Part shown: positions 8,948 through 18,600 of the stretch, in pieces
Layout of the letters: each line of letters begins with the position of its first letter
Numbering within the stretch: position 1 is the stretch's first letter
NCBI RefSeq assembly: GCF_000817735.3
Contig: NZ_JTJC03000003.1
Location: 186,001 to 250,000, forward strand
Reading direction: 5' to 3'
DNA length: 64,000 bases
Origin: Scytonema millei VB511283
GTDB taxonomy: Bacteria > Cyanobacteriota > Cyanobacteriia > Cyanobacteriales > Chroococcidiopsidaceae
The notes under the pieces: generated by a model
Seen by the model: the letters and a program-made list of their open reading frames with translations, nothing else
Database searches by the model: none
Told to the model about the DNA's origin: nothing
Program-made: the position numbers and the translations under genes

Positions 8948-10234
8948 ATGAGCAACCTAATCTATCCCACTCTCGATCTATTTCTATATGCCTTAAAAAG
9001 TCCTCTTAACGCAACTCAGGAAGAAATAGACAAGAATCAAGAAAACTTTTTGTCTCAACTACCAGATGGTACTCAAATCGAGGAATGTGATGGTGAAACT
9101 GAGTATAAAGAACTTACAAAACCCGCTCAAATTGACTTCAAGCCAAACGATGATTTAGAAGGATACTACTATCCTGTCAGATTGAACGATACTTATGGCT
9201 TGCAAATTGATTGTTCTGTTAAAAATCAAACCGATCCTCAACCATCTGAATGTTTTAAACTTCTCAAAACTGAAATTGAAAGCCAACTAAATCGAGAACT
9301 AGCAATAATTGGACAAACCTGGATACTTTCTGGTTTTCTACCAGAAGATTCATTTCAAAATCCTGAAGATATTGCCCAAGATTGTTATCACGCTTTGTTT
9401 AACGATAAGAATTTGCAACAAAAAGGTAAAGGTACTTTTCTAGGTGGCAGTATTTTTGAATTTTGGCGACCGCGGAATCTGGCTCAAAATGAAAGTAGCG
9501 ATCGCCATATTGTAATTGCTATTTATCCTAATCAAGAGAGTGGCGAAAAAGCTGCAAACTTTTATACAGATTGGATGGGATTATTTTGTTATCGAAATAA
9601 AATTATCTGGGCTTATTGGCAAAGTCGTCTAGTCAAAGAATCTTTGATTCATCATTATAAAAAGATTGAAGAGAATCGAAAAATCATTGATAGAGATAAC
9701 TATTGGCACAATAAGCAAAATTTTACCACTTCTCGAAAAATTGTAAATAATATTAACGATATTCTTCAACAGTATACTGTTGACTTACTAAAACTTTCTT
9801 TTCAAAAACAAGTCATTGAAATTAATTTATCTGACTATCAAACTCGCTTGACTTTTATTAAAGAAAAGGTAGGTAAAGATAATCAATTAGATTTATTTGA
9901 AGATTTTATTAATCTAGCCAATCGAAAATACTTACTGCAAATTAATAAAGATATCGAAAATATGCAACTCGGCTTGCAACTTTTAAAAGATACAATTAAC
10001 GCTATCCGCAGTCATATAGAAGTCGAAAAAGCCGCACGCGATCGCAACTTTCAAGAGATTGTCGCTGTTGTAGGTGCTGGTGTAGCAACTGTATCTTTAC
10101 TAAAAGAGCCTGTAAAAGATTGCAAGGATATTTTTAGTAAAACTGACATCTGCGAATACCCTTTCAGTTTCAGTCTTGCAATTGGTGTCCTCGTTGGTTT
10201 TGTATTTTGGTTGTTGAGAAAACGACTCTTATAG
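8948..10234 (+). CDS. Coiled-coil protein with two C-terminal membrane helices, unknown function
   Basis: 428 aa. The first ~230 residues form an acidic alpha/beta globular region without a recognised motif (YYYPVRLNDTYGLQIDCS, HIVIAIYPN). Residues ~230-365 are long and helical/coiled-coil-like (IENMQLGLQLLKDTINAIRSHIEVEKAARDRNF). Two hydrophobic segments end the protein (EIVAVVGAGVATVSLL at ~370-388 and FSLAIGVLVGFVFWLL at ~406-424), then RKRLL. The topology resembles CorA-like membrane effectors (soluble N-terminus, helical stalk, two terminal helices), but the GMN motif of CorA is absent. AT-rich; in a likely operon with the 149-aa gene. Confidence 0.7.
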   Translation: MSNLIYPTLDLFLYALKSPLNATQEEIDKNQENFLSQLPDGTQIEECDGETEYKELTKPAQIDFKPNDDLEGYYYPVRLNDTYGLQIDCSVKNQTDPQPSECFKLLKTEIESQLNRELAIIGQTWILSGFLPEDSFQNPEDIAQDCYHALFNDKNLQQKGKGTFLGGSIFEFWRPRNLAQNESSDRHIVIAIYPNQESGEKAANFYTDWMGLFCYRNKIIWAYWQSRLVKESLIHHYKKIEENRKIIDRDNYWHNKQNFTTSRKIVNNINDILQQYTVDLLKLSFQKQVIEINLSDYQTRLTFIKEKVGKDNQLDLFEDFINLANRKYLLQINKDIENMQLGLQLLKDTINAIRSHIEVEKAARDRNFQEIVAVVGAGVATVSLLKEPVKDCKDIFSKTDICEYPFSFSLAIGVLVGFVFWLLRKRLL

Positions 10235-10326
10235 TAGAAAACTCAGAATCTTGTCCGCGAAATAACCGTGACAGAACGGATGCGATCGCAAGAGTAGAAA
10301 GCCATATTGTTAATTGCCATTAGCCA

Positions 10327-11661
10327 TTAGCCGTTAGCTCTAGCGATAGTATTTTGATTTCCAGGTTCTCTAGAATCAACGTAATCTTGATTGACTCTCA
10401 ATGCCCGAATTTTTTGTCTGCCTGGAATTTCTCTAGTAATCGGATCGGTAATGTAATCAATTTCTCTGCGATCGCGAGCGTGATTAACAGAGAATTGTAA
10501 ACGTTGCTCTTCCCCTAAAGCGATTCCCAACTTACCGAGAACATTGAGACGTTCCGATCCTGCAAAAGTAGAATTTTCTTGGCGAATAATATCTCCTTGG
10601 GGATCGTAAAATTGATTGTTGAATTGGGTTGCCAAATTAAGGTTGTAGTCAAAAATACCTTCTGTGCCAGCAATGCCGTAACCCAACTCGTAGGCAAAGC
10701 TATCCCCTTCCAAATTTCCTAAAGCAGCAGAAACACCTAATCTAGCTGTTGATTCAAACCCTTCTACTGGTCGGCGGGTAATAATATTAACGACACCGCC
10801 ACTACCACCAGCACCATAAATTCCCGTCGCACCGTTGACTACTTCGATTCGTTCGACAGTGCTAGGGTCGATGCTTGTCAAGCCTGTGATGTTAGAAATA
10901 TTAGAACCTAGCGGCACTCCATCTACTAAAATCTGCGGAGTTCGACCTCTTAAATTGGCATTAAATCGATCTGTATAATCAGGTGCGCCGTACCCTGGAA
11001 CGGTATAGTTGAGAATATCCTGCAAACTGTTAGTGCCTTTAGCTTGTTCTTCAATCTCTGCTCGGTCAATTACTGTTACTGTACGAGGTAAATCTTCAAC
11101 TCGTTCTTCCGTGCGGGTAGCGGTAACGACAACTTCCATTTCTAATTCTTCGGTTTGAGCGGTTGCTTGAGGGCTGACACTCAACACCAAATCTTGTCTA
11201 CTAGGAATTACCTCGGCATTCGGTGCTTGTTTTGCTCCAGTAATTGTTACTCGAATACTGTTAGCACTCAAAGGTGTGACTTTTACCTGTGCAATCTCTG
11301 CGGTTGAATTAGTTGCCGTAAATTCTTGTTTATCTGGTAGAGCCAAGACTGCATTTGGTACCTCAATAACTAAATTGTTTCCTTCTGGCGCAATTGACGA
11401 TCGCAATTTTTGCCCTTCTGGAGTGACGAGAATGACTTGTAACCCTTTGTCAGTGGGATTGAGTTTCACCCCCGTTACTTGAGCGATCGTACTATTTTCT
11501 TCCTCTTGAGCCAAAAGCTCTTTAGCACTCAAAGACACAGGTGGTAATTCTGCAATCGTTCTCACTTGAGCAAAAACAGGTTCGCTCCATAACGGTACGA
11601 CAGCAGCTAAACTAACCCAAAAAGCGATCGCTTTCCAGTTCCTCACCTTCACACTCCTCAT
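10327..11661 (-). CDS. TonB-dependent siderophore receptor, AMIN + plug only (truncated)
   Basis: Outer-membrane receptors of this class import ferric siderophores using TonB energy. The 444-aa product has a signal peptide ending EPVFAQ, an AMIN domain (~residues 55-165, TGVKLNPTDKGLQVIL), a TonB-box-like VVVTATRTEERVEDLP, and the plug domain (IDRAEIEEQ...VERIEVVNGATGIYGAGGSGGVVNIITRRP). Only the first ~115 barrel residues remain, where a complete receptor needs about 600 after the plug. The frame ends in a TTAGCCATTAGCCGTTAGC repeat directly beside the AT-rich 8461-10234 module, so the missing barrel was deleted or displaced, not frameshifted. It probably cannot form a pore. An AraC/PchR-type regulator lies upstream. 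Confidence 0.9.
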   Translation of the reverse strand: MRSVKVRNWKAIAFWVSLAAVVPLWSEPVFAQVRTIAELPPVSLSAKELLAQEEENSTIAQVTGVKLNPTDKGLQVILVTPEGQKLRSSIAPEGNNLVIEVPNAVLALPDKQEFTATNSTAEIAQVKVTPLSANSIRVTITGAKQAPNAEVIPSRQDLVLSVSPQATAQTEELEMEVVVTATRTEERVEDLPRTVTVIDRAEIEEQAKGTNSLQDILNYTVPGYGAPDYTDRFNANLRGRTPQILVDGVPLGSNISNITGLTSIDPSTVERIEVVNGATGIYGAGGSGGVVNIITRRPVEGFESTARLGVSAALGNLEGDSFAYELGYGIAGTEGIFDYNLNLATQFNNQFYDPQGDIIRQENSTFAGSERLNVLGKLGIALGEEQRLQFSVNHARDRREIDYITDPITREIPGRQKIRALRVNQDYVDSREPGNQNTIARANG

Positions 11662-11746
11662 CGACTCACACTAAACAAAGCTTATAGAGAAATATTGGCA
11701 ACTATCTCCAGTGAAGATAGTCTAGGTGAATTGGAGGGGTTCGTCT

Positions 11747-11780
11747 ATCCCTAGAGGAGCAATTTCGATCCCTACAGGAG
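11747..11780. promoter_or_regulatory. Phased direct repeat, putative AraC/PchR operator
   Basis: Two copies of ATCCCTANAGGAG (11747-11759 and 11768-11780) start exactly 21 bp apart, two DNA turns, about 85-120 bp upstream of the TonB receptor start. Each has a TCCCT/AGGAG inverted character. AraC-family activators bind such same-face direct repeats, and one is encoded at 12475-13365. The operator role is inference. Confidence 0.55.
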
Positions 11781-11888
11781 GAGTTTTATAGGAGTTGGGC
11801 GATCGCTACCTATTTGATTTGACGTAATTTAGAGTCTGCTATCCATACGCTAGAATTGAGCGTAAAGCGAATCCTTGAGATCGATGAA

Positions 11889-12467
11889 ATGACCACAACG
11901 GCTCGGCAGTTCACATTAGCGGAATATCTGACCTACAGTGACGGCACAGATAAGCGTTATGAGTTGGTGAATGGGGAACTAGTTGAGATGCCGTCAGAGA
12001 GTGACTTGAACAATGCGATCGCCATTTTTTTGTTGTTGGCATTTGCTCAACTGATTCCAGGACGATTGCTGCGTCGGGGAACAGAAATTGTAGTCAGTGG
12101 TTTCCGTGCCACATCGCGAGTGCCAGATTTGATGGTGCTAACGGAGGATTTAGCTGCTGCCCTCGCTGGGACTGCTCGTAGTATTATTATGCCCGACATG
12201 CCGCCGCCAGCTTTGGTAGTGGAAGTAGTATCACCAGGTAAAGAAAACGAAGACCGAGACTACCGCTACAAGCGATCGGAATATGCAGCGCGAGGTATTA
12301 CTGAATATTGGATTGTCGATCCCCAAGGCGATCGCGTTGTGGTGCTAACCTTGGTAGATGGGTTATATGAAGAAGCAATTTATCAGGGCGATGAACGTCT
12401 CGTTTCCCAAACTTTTTCTTTGCTAGAGTTATCTGCCAAGCAAATTCTCCAGGCAGGTGAAGCATAA
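11889..12467 (+). CDS. Uma2 family (DUF820) endonuclease-like protein
   Basis: 192 aa of the Uma2/DUF820 family, PD-(D/E)XK-fold proteins hugely expanded in cyanobacteria; the cellular role is unproven. Family hallmarks are MTTTARQFTLAEYLTYSDGTDKRYELVNGELVEM, the Asp of RVPDLMV, the metal-site segment ALVVEVVSPG (Glu), and the YRYKRSEYAARGITEYWIVDP block. All expected acidic/Lys positions (D, E and K/R) are present. ATG 11889 is chosen over a TTG at 11856 because family members begin with this MT..TLAEYL pattern. It is divergent from the TonB receptor and convergent with the AraC gene. Confidence 0.88.
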   Translation: MTTTARQFTLAEYLTYSDGTDKRYELVNGELVEMPSESDLNNAIAIFLLLAFAQLIPGRLLRRGTEIVVSGFRATSRVPDLMVLTEDLAAALAGTARSIIMPDMPPPALVVEVVSPGKENEDRDYRYKRSEYAARGITEYWIVDPQGDRVVVLTLVDGLYEEAIYQGDERLVSQTFSLLELSAKQILQAGEA

Positions 12468-12474
12468 TTTCTTT

Positions 12475-13365
12475 TTAACTACACATACGCTCACCCAAAC
12501 GACACTCTGTCGGCGTAATGCCAAACTTGTCTTGAAAAGCTTTGGCAAAATGCCCCAGATGAGAGTAACCGACTTCGTTAGCTACTGCTGCCACGCTTAA
12601 TTTACCTTCTTGCAATAACAATCGTGCTTGTTCTAAGCGATATGTATGCAAGTAAGCAAAGGGTGTTGTGCCAAAAACTTGCCGAAAACCTCGCTTCAAC
12701 TTCATATGCTCTAGTCCTACCTGTCGGGCTAAATCGAGAACAGATGGAGGGTTAGCGCAGTTTTGTCGTAGAATATCTCTGGCTTGATAAATCCGCTCTA
12801 CCGTGCTGCGCTTGAGCAGACGCTCTCGGACTGCAGCTCGTTCCCGTCGTAGCGGTTCCATCCCAAGTGCCAATAGCTCCAGCACTTTCCCTTGCAGATA
12901 GATCTGTTTTGTCAGTCCTTGATAAGGACAAGTTTGAATTTGCCGCACGATGGCGTGCATCACAGGAGCGATGAGGCGATCGCGCCAACATTGTTGCCAA
13001 TCGTTCGATTTAATTAGTATTTGTAGTTCTGATGGTAGCTCGCCGGAGCTATTACCATACAGCAGCTTGAGCAGATCGGGTTCAAAACCAACAGATAGAA
13101 ATATTCCCTCTTCATTCGCAGGAGATTCCCAGACTTCCTTTGGTGCAATGCCACTGCCAAACAAGGTGTAATGGCTATTCTGACGGCGAGTTGGAATCCA
13201 TAGAGTCATTTCTACTTCATGCTGCCGTTCTTCACAGGCAATACTACAGGCGTTGGGTTTTTTCCAAGTATCGATTCCTAGCCCGATCCCTTCACACAAA
13301 TCGATTTCCCAGAAACTACCGTTACCCAACAACTGGGGGGCTTTACCCGTCACTTCGTAAAACAT
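12475..13365 (-). CDS. AraC family regulator, PchR-like
   Basis: 296 aa. The C-terminal ~100 residues form the double helix-turn-helix of AraC/XylS proteins (SVLDLARQVGLEHMKLKRGFRQVFGTTPFAYLHTYRLEQARLLL and VAAVANEVGYSHLGHFAKAFQDKFGITPTECR). The N-terminal region is a ligand-sensing domain of the PchR type. PchR-like regulators activate siderophore uptake genes in response to ferric siderophore, and this gene lies upstream of a (now truncated) siderophore receptor with a phased direct repeat in its promoter. Its last codon is 8 nt from the convergent Uma2 gene. Whether it controls other genes is not visible here. Confidence 0.88.
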   Translation of the reverse strand: MFYEVTGKAPQLLGNGSFWEIDLCEGIGLGIDTWKKPNACSIACEERQHEVEMTLWIPTRRQNSHYTLFGSGIAPKEVWESPANEEGIFLSVGFEPDLLKLLYGNSSGELPSELQILIKSNDWQQCWRDRLIAPVMHAIVRQIQTCPYQGLTKQIYLQGKVLELLALGMEPLRRERAAVRERLLKRSTVERIYQARDILRQNCANPPSVLDLARQVGLEHMKLKRGFRQVFGTTPFAYLHTYRLEQARLLLQEGKLSVAAVANEVGYSHLGHFAKAFQDKFGITPTECRLGERMCS

Positions 13366-13633
13366 CGTCAGAAAGTTCTGTTTCTACAAAATCAGTAGTT
13401 TCATATAGTTCCCAAATATCTGATTGGGCGAGGGTGATGGTCATAGAATTTTCGAGCTACTGATATTTGCCATACAACTCACACAGGCAAAACATTTTGC
13501 AATTTCTAGCGATCGCCTTACCATTATCAATATGTATCTTCAAAAACCATACAGTAATTGCTAATTTATATCAACTGGATGAAGTATTTTAAGCATCGAA
13601 TTTTCTTCTTTAAAGTATTATGCCTACTCCTCA

Positions 13634-13948
13634 ATGCCTATCCCCTACTCTATGAGAGCAAAAATTGAAGATACGATTTTATTTCTCCACCGCGAAGACG
13701 TACCGACTTATAAAAAAGGTGGTTCTGTGGTTCGGAACAGCTATTTCTGGGCGCTGCGTTCCATTGCTGGTAGATCGGTGCGCGATCGCGATTGGGAATA
13801 TGAATCAGAAGTTTGGTTTGCTCTGGCGCGAATGCTACTATCCTTCAGTGAATCGGGTTATCTGGGTTTGCGAGAAACTATCCTCGAATTTCCCCCGACT
13901 CAAGAAAAAATTCCTGAGATCCTACGTCCTGTTGCGACTTGGGAGTAA
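13634..13948 (+). CDS. Hypothetical protein, 104 aa
   Basis: MPIPYSMRAKIEDTILFLHREDVPTYKKGG begins a small soluble protein with no recognised domain, signal or membrane segment. The start could instead be ATG 13652 (MRAKIEDT). The sequence is Trp/Arg-rich (SYFWALRSIAGRSVRDRDWEYESEVWFALARM) and looks like a real folded protein. Downstream DNA (13955-14045) consists of TTAACAG and TTACGAC heptamers. The 268-bp gap upstream to the AraC gene shows nothing recognisable. Confidence 0.55.
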   Translation: MPIPYSMRAKIEDTILFLHREDVPTYKKGGSVVRNSYFWALRSIAGRSVRDRDWEYESEVWFALARMLLSFSESGYLGLRETILEFPPTQEKIPEILRPVATWE

Positions 13949-14049
13949 GCGGTTAGTCAGTTGTCAGTTAACAGTTAACAGTTATCAGTTAACAGCGATC
14001 GGGGAGCGCCCGAGCAGTTAATTCCGACTTACGACTTACGACTTGTAAA

Positions 14050-14973
14050 TCAGTCTGTTGCTGACTCGTAGCTGATTTGGTCGGATTGACAATTGTGTGG
14101 TTCGACGCGGATGGCGACTCTAACCGATCCGTATCGTTCTCGCATCCGTGCTTCTACTTCTTCGGCTATGTAGTGGGCGGTTTCAATGTCAGACGAGTAG
14201 ATGACTAAATGCATTTCAATAAAAACTTGCCGACCGACTACGCCACGGGAGGCGATATCGTGACAGTTGATGACTCCTGGTACGGACATGGCGATCGCGT
14301 GAATTTCTTCAGGTGCGATCGCGATTTCATCGACTAGCCAAGGTAAATTATCTTTCAAAACTTCCCAGCTACTGCTAAATACTAAAAAAGCGACGGGAAA
14401 AGCCAAAATTACATCAAGCCACGGTAGTAAAGGAATACCCGATTCCTGTCCTTGCCAAACGCCAATTAATCCCGTCAATACCGTGAGCGTAATCCACCCA
14501 TCGCTCATCGTATGTTTGGCATCAGCAATCAAAATCGGACTGCCTAATCGTTGCCCTTCGCCATCCTCGTAATAGGCAAGAAAAATATTCACGCCCAATA
14601 CGATCAGCAACAACCACAATTCTGGTGCAGAAACCTTAACTAGCTCTGTACCTTTAAGCATTCGCTCTATAGCTGTTTGTAAAATTTCAAAACCTGCAAT
14701 GCTAATAAAACCCGCGATTCCCAAAGCTCCTATCGCTTCAAATTTTTGATGTCCGTAAGGATGATCGCGATCCGGTTCTGGAGAAGATAGGTTATTGGCA
14801 ACTAGCCCCAAAATGTTGTTGCTACTATCTGTCACGCTATGTAAAGCATCCGAAAACAAGCTGAGAGAACCAGTCCACCAAGCCAGGATTGCTTTGAGTA
14901 TTGTCACGCTCAAATTCAGCAGTAGGGTAATGAGCAATACCTTCCGCACTGCTATACGGTTATCATTTCCCAT
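14050..14973 (-). CDS. Cation diffusion facilitator family transporter
   Basis: A CDF-family metal/proton antiporter (Zn, Fe, Co or Mn export) of 307 aa. About five or six membrane helices occupy residues 10-215. The transport-site motif appears as DALHSVTDSSNN in helix 2 and ADAKHTMSDGW in helix 5, each giving the His/Asp pairs typical of the family, and YGHQKFEAIGAL follows helix 2. The C-terminal ~80 residues form the cytoplasmic ferredoxin-like dimerisation domain (VPGVINCHDIASRGVVGRQVFIEMHLVI). Metal specificity cannot be read from the sequence. No co-directional neighbour. Confidence 0.93.
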   Translation of the reverse strand: MGNDNRIAVRKVLLITLLLNLSVTILKAILAWWTGSLSLFSDALHSVTDSSNNILGLVANNLSSPEPDRDHPYGHQKFEAIGALGIAGFISIAGFEILQTAIERMLKGTELVKVSAPELWLLLIVLGVNIFLAYYEDGEGQRLGSPILIADAKHTMSDGWITLTVLTGLIGVWQGQESGIPLLPWLDVILAFPVAFLVFSSSWEVLKDNLPWLVDEIAIAPEEIHAIAMSVPGVINCHDIASRGVVGRQVFIEMHLVIYSSDIETAHYIAEEVEARMRERYGSVRVAIRVEPHNCQSDQISYESATD

Positions 14974-15638
14974 ACCATTCCATCTTACTTGCTCTTAAGT
15001 AGTTGTTTTTTGTGGTCTTAATTGACACAGCGGCATACAAAATTACTAGATAATAAAAGACTGCTATTGTCTAGTTTTACTTATTAGCTCAAATCACCTG
15101 TTTTTAACCTACGATACGTTGTTATTCCATAAATTGAATCATATGGTTTAAATTCTCTTAGGGTAAAGTCAAGTTTTACATACTATTACAAGAATCAGTT
15201 CGTCTTATTGAAAAAGATTATTGTTTAGCTTGGATTCTAAGGCTAAATTTAACGGCGATCGCACCGCTTTAATAAGTAGAGCTTTTCAAAATCGTGAATT
15301 AAATCCAATTACGATAATTGGCTGTAATCGTTGTTAGTAATTTGTGAGTGGCTAGTGGCTAGTAGTAGATAGGGTGTGGGGTGTGGGGTGTGGGGTGTGG
15401 GGTGTGGGGTGTAGTGGATTGTTAACTGGTCAGGAGTCACTGATAACTGATAACTGATAACTGATAACTGATAACTGATAACTGAATATATCTATCGTGG
15501 GAGAGATTTATTCAGGGTGGCTGTCTCCCTTAAGTTAAGTTTTAGAGGGAGCGTGTTTCTGTCAGCGTTGGAGTGAGAAGAAATGGTGACACTGTTTTGG
15601 CATAGCAAGCGATCGCTTTCAACCTGAAACAGAAACAT
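14974..15638. repeat. 665-bp intergenic region with tandem repeats
   Basis: No gene seen. It contains a GTGTGGG-type tract (15371-15413) and TAACTGA heptamers (15439-15485), nearest the sensor kinase gene. The remainder is AT-rich and should hold the promoters of the divergent CDF gene and the kinase operon. Confidence 0.75.
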
Positions 15639-18600
15639 ATGGCTAACTTGCGTCACAGTCAATTGTTGGTGAGGGTCGCTAGCGCGATCGCGGTTGGTGT
15701 TGGCTGTCTGACTTTGATTGGCTGGATATTTGATATTGCTATTTTCAAAAGCGTAATTCCAGGCACAGCCACGATGAAAGCGAATGCAGCCGTGGCTTTT
15801 ATTTTAGCTGGCGTGTCTTTGTTTATTGGCAATGGTAGGGGCGCACAGCTGTGCGCCCCTACTAGAATAACGACTCCCGACTCCCCAATTGCCAAAATTT
15901 GTGCTGCTACTGTCGCTTTAATTGGTTTGCTTACTCTATGCCAATACGTCTTTAATTGGAATTTGGGGATTGATGAGTTGCTGTTTCGAGATCTACCTAA
16001 GTCTCCAGCAAATCCTTATCCTGGGCGCATGGCGGATAATACTGCCTTGAATTTTATCCTGTTGGGCGGCGTGCTGTGGCTGTTGCGATCCCCCCAACCC
16101 CCCTTAACAAGGGGGGCAAATCAATCCTCCTTCCCAGGGGAGACAAACCCATCTCTTTCATCCTCTTTAAACAGGGGGGCAAGTCAGTCTGTTTCATCTC
16201 CCTTATCAGGGGAGACAAGCCCACCTCTTTCACCCCCCTTTTTAAGGGGAGCAGGAGGGGAGCGCGTTTTCTTGACTCAAGCTTTAAGTCTTGCTGTGAT
16301 TTTAATTGCCTTACTCGCTCTTATAGGATATGCCTATGGCGTAGAAGTGTTTTATCAGTTTATTGTCTACTCCACATCAATGAGTCTGCTCACGGCAATA
16401 ACTTTTCTCTTGCTTGGTGCAGGTACGTTGTTGGTATATCCCGATCGCGGTTTTATGGCAGTTGTCACAAGCGAATTGAATGGGGGCATAGTTGCACGTC
16501 GTCTGACTCCTAGCGCGATCGCAATTCCAATAATTTTAGGTTGGCTGGTTTTGCAGGGATACCGATGGCAACTTTACGATCCAGGTTTTGCAATCGCCCT
16601 GCTAGTAATATTGTTAATTGCGGTCTATATCAGTGTAATTTGGCACAATGCCAGATCTTTGAACCGAATAGATCGCGATCGCCAACGTGCAGCAACAACT
16701 TTACAGGAAAGCGAAGCCAAGTTCAGACAGATCGTAGAATCAAACATCATTGGCATCTACTTTGGTGACTTTAGCGGGCGAATTTTTGAAGCCAACGATG
16801 CTTTTCTCTCCATGATGGGATACACCCGTACTGAGTTGGCAGCAGGAAAGCTGTATTGGAATCGCATGACACCACCAGAGTATGAAGCATTAGATCGACA
16901 GAGAGTCGCAGAGATTCAAGCATATGGTGCTTGTTCTCCGTTTGAAAAAGAATATATTCGTAAAGACGGGACTCGCGTGCCGATCCTGCTTGGAATTACT
17001 CAAATTGAGGGTGGAGACAATGGCTATAGTGCTTGCTTTGTTATCGACTTGACAGAATGCAAACAAGCTGAAATTGCTTTACGCGAGAGTGAAGAACGTT
17101 TTCGCCGTGCTGTTATCAACGCACCATTTCCGATCGTTATCCATGCCGAAGATGGCGAAGTCGTGCAAATTAGCCAAGCTTGGACGGAATTATCCGGTTA
17201 CACTGCTGATGAAATTCCCACAATTGCTGCTTGGACGGAAAAAGCTTATGGAGAAGCGAAAAATACAGCTAGAGCAGCTATAGAGCGCTTATACAGCCTA
17301 GATAGAAGGTTAAAAGAAGGAGAATTCATAATTACTACCAAGCAGGGAGAAAAGAGGACTTGGGATTTTAGTTCTGCTCCCTTGGGTCGTTTGGCAGATG
17401 GTAGACGAATGGTTATCAGCATGGCAGCTGATGTGAGCGATCGCAAGTTGACTGAAAACGCCTTGCGTCAGAGTGAAGCTAGGCTAAGACTTTTTGTCGA
17501 ATCGGATGTCATCGGCATTTTATACGGAGACATTCATGGAGGAATAAATTATGCCAATGATGCCTTTTTGCACATTATTGGCTACACCCGTGCCGATTTA
17601 GAGGCGGGTAGGGTGCGCTGGGACGATTTATCTCCTCCAGAATATTCAGCCTTGGATGCCGAGAAAATTGCCGAAGCACGAGCTAAGGGAACTTGTACGC
17701 CCTATGAAAAAGAGTATATTCGCAAAGATGGGGCGCGGGTTTTTGTGATGCTGGGTTACGCCTTGCTGGGGGAAAATCGGGAACAGTCAGTCGCATTTAT
17801 TTTAGATATTAGCGATCGCAAACATGCTGAAATCGAACGCGATCGGTTTTTTACACTTTCCTTAGACATGCTGTGTATCGCTGGGTTAGATGGCTATTTT
17901 AAGCGGATCAATCCTGCTTTTGAAACCATTCTCGGCTTTACTCAAAAGGAAATTCTTCAGACACCATACATCGATTTGATTCATCCAGAAGATCGGGAAA
18001 AATCTCTCGCTGAAGTTGAAAAACTCTCGACTGGAATTATTACTGTCAACTTTGAAAATCGTTTTTTGTGTAAAGATGGTTCTTACAAATGGCTGATTTG
18101 GAGTTCTGTACCCGACGTTGAATCAAAACTGTTATATGCAGTGGGACACGATGTCACCCAACGCAAACATTTAGAACACAAACTGCGCAAACAAGCAGAA
18201 ATTTTGCATAAACTGAACGCAACTTTAGAAGAAAGAGTTGGACAGCGCACAGCGCAACTTGAAGCTGCCAACCAAGAATTAGAATCTTTCTCCTACTCAG
18301 TCTCCCACGATCTCCGCGCTCCGTTGCGTCACATTGCTGGATTTGTCGATCTACTGCAAAAGCGAATTAAATCCAACACCACATTAGATGAAACGAGTCA
18401 GCGCTACCTCAATATCATTGTGGAAACGACTCAATTAGCTGGGAAGTTGATCGATGACTTATTATCCTTCTCTCGAATGGGACGCATAGAAATGCGCTTC
18501 ACCAATATTGATATGAATTTACTGGTGCAGGAAATATTGCAAGAACTAGAGATAGAAACTAAGAAACGCCAAATTTCCTGGCAGATTAAAGCCTTACTGA

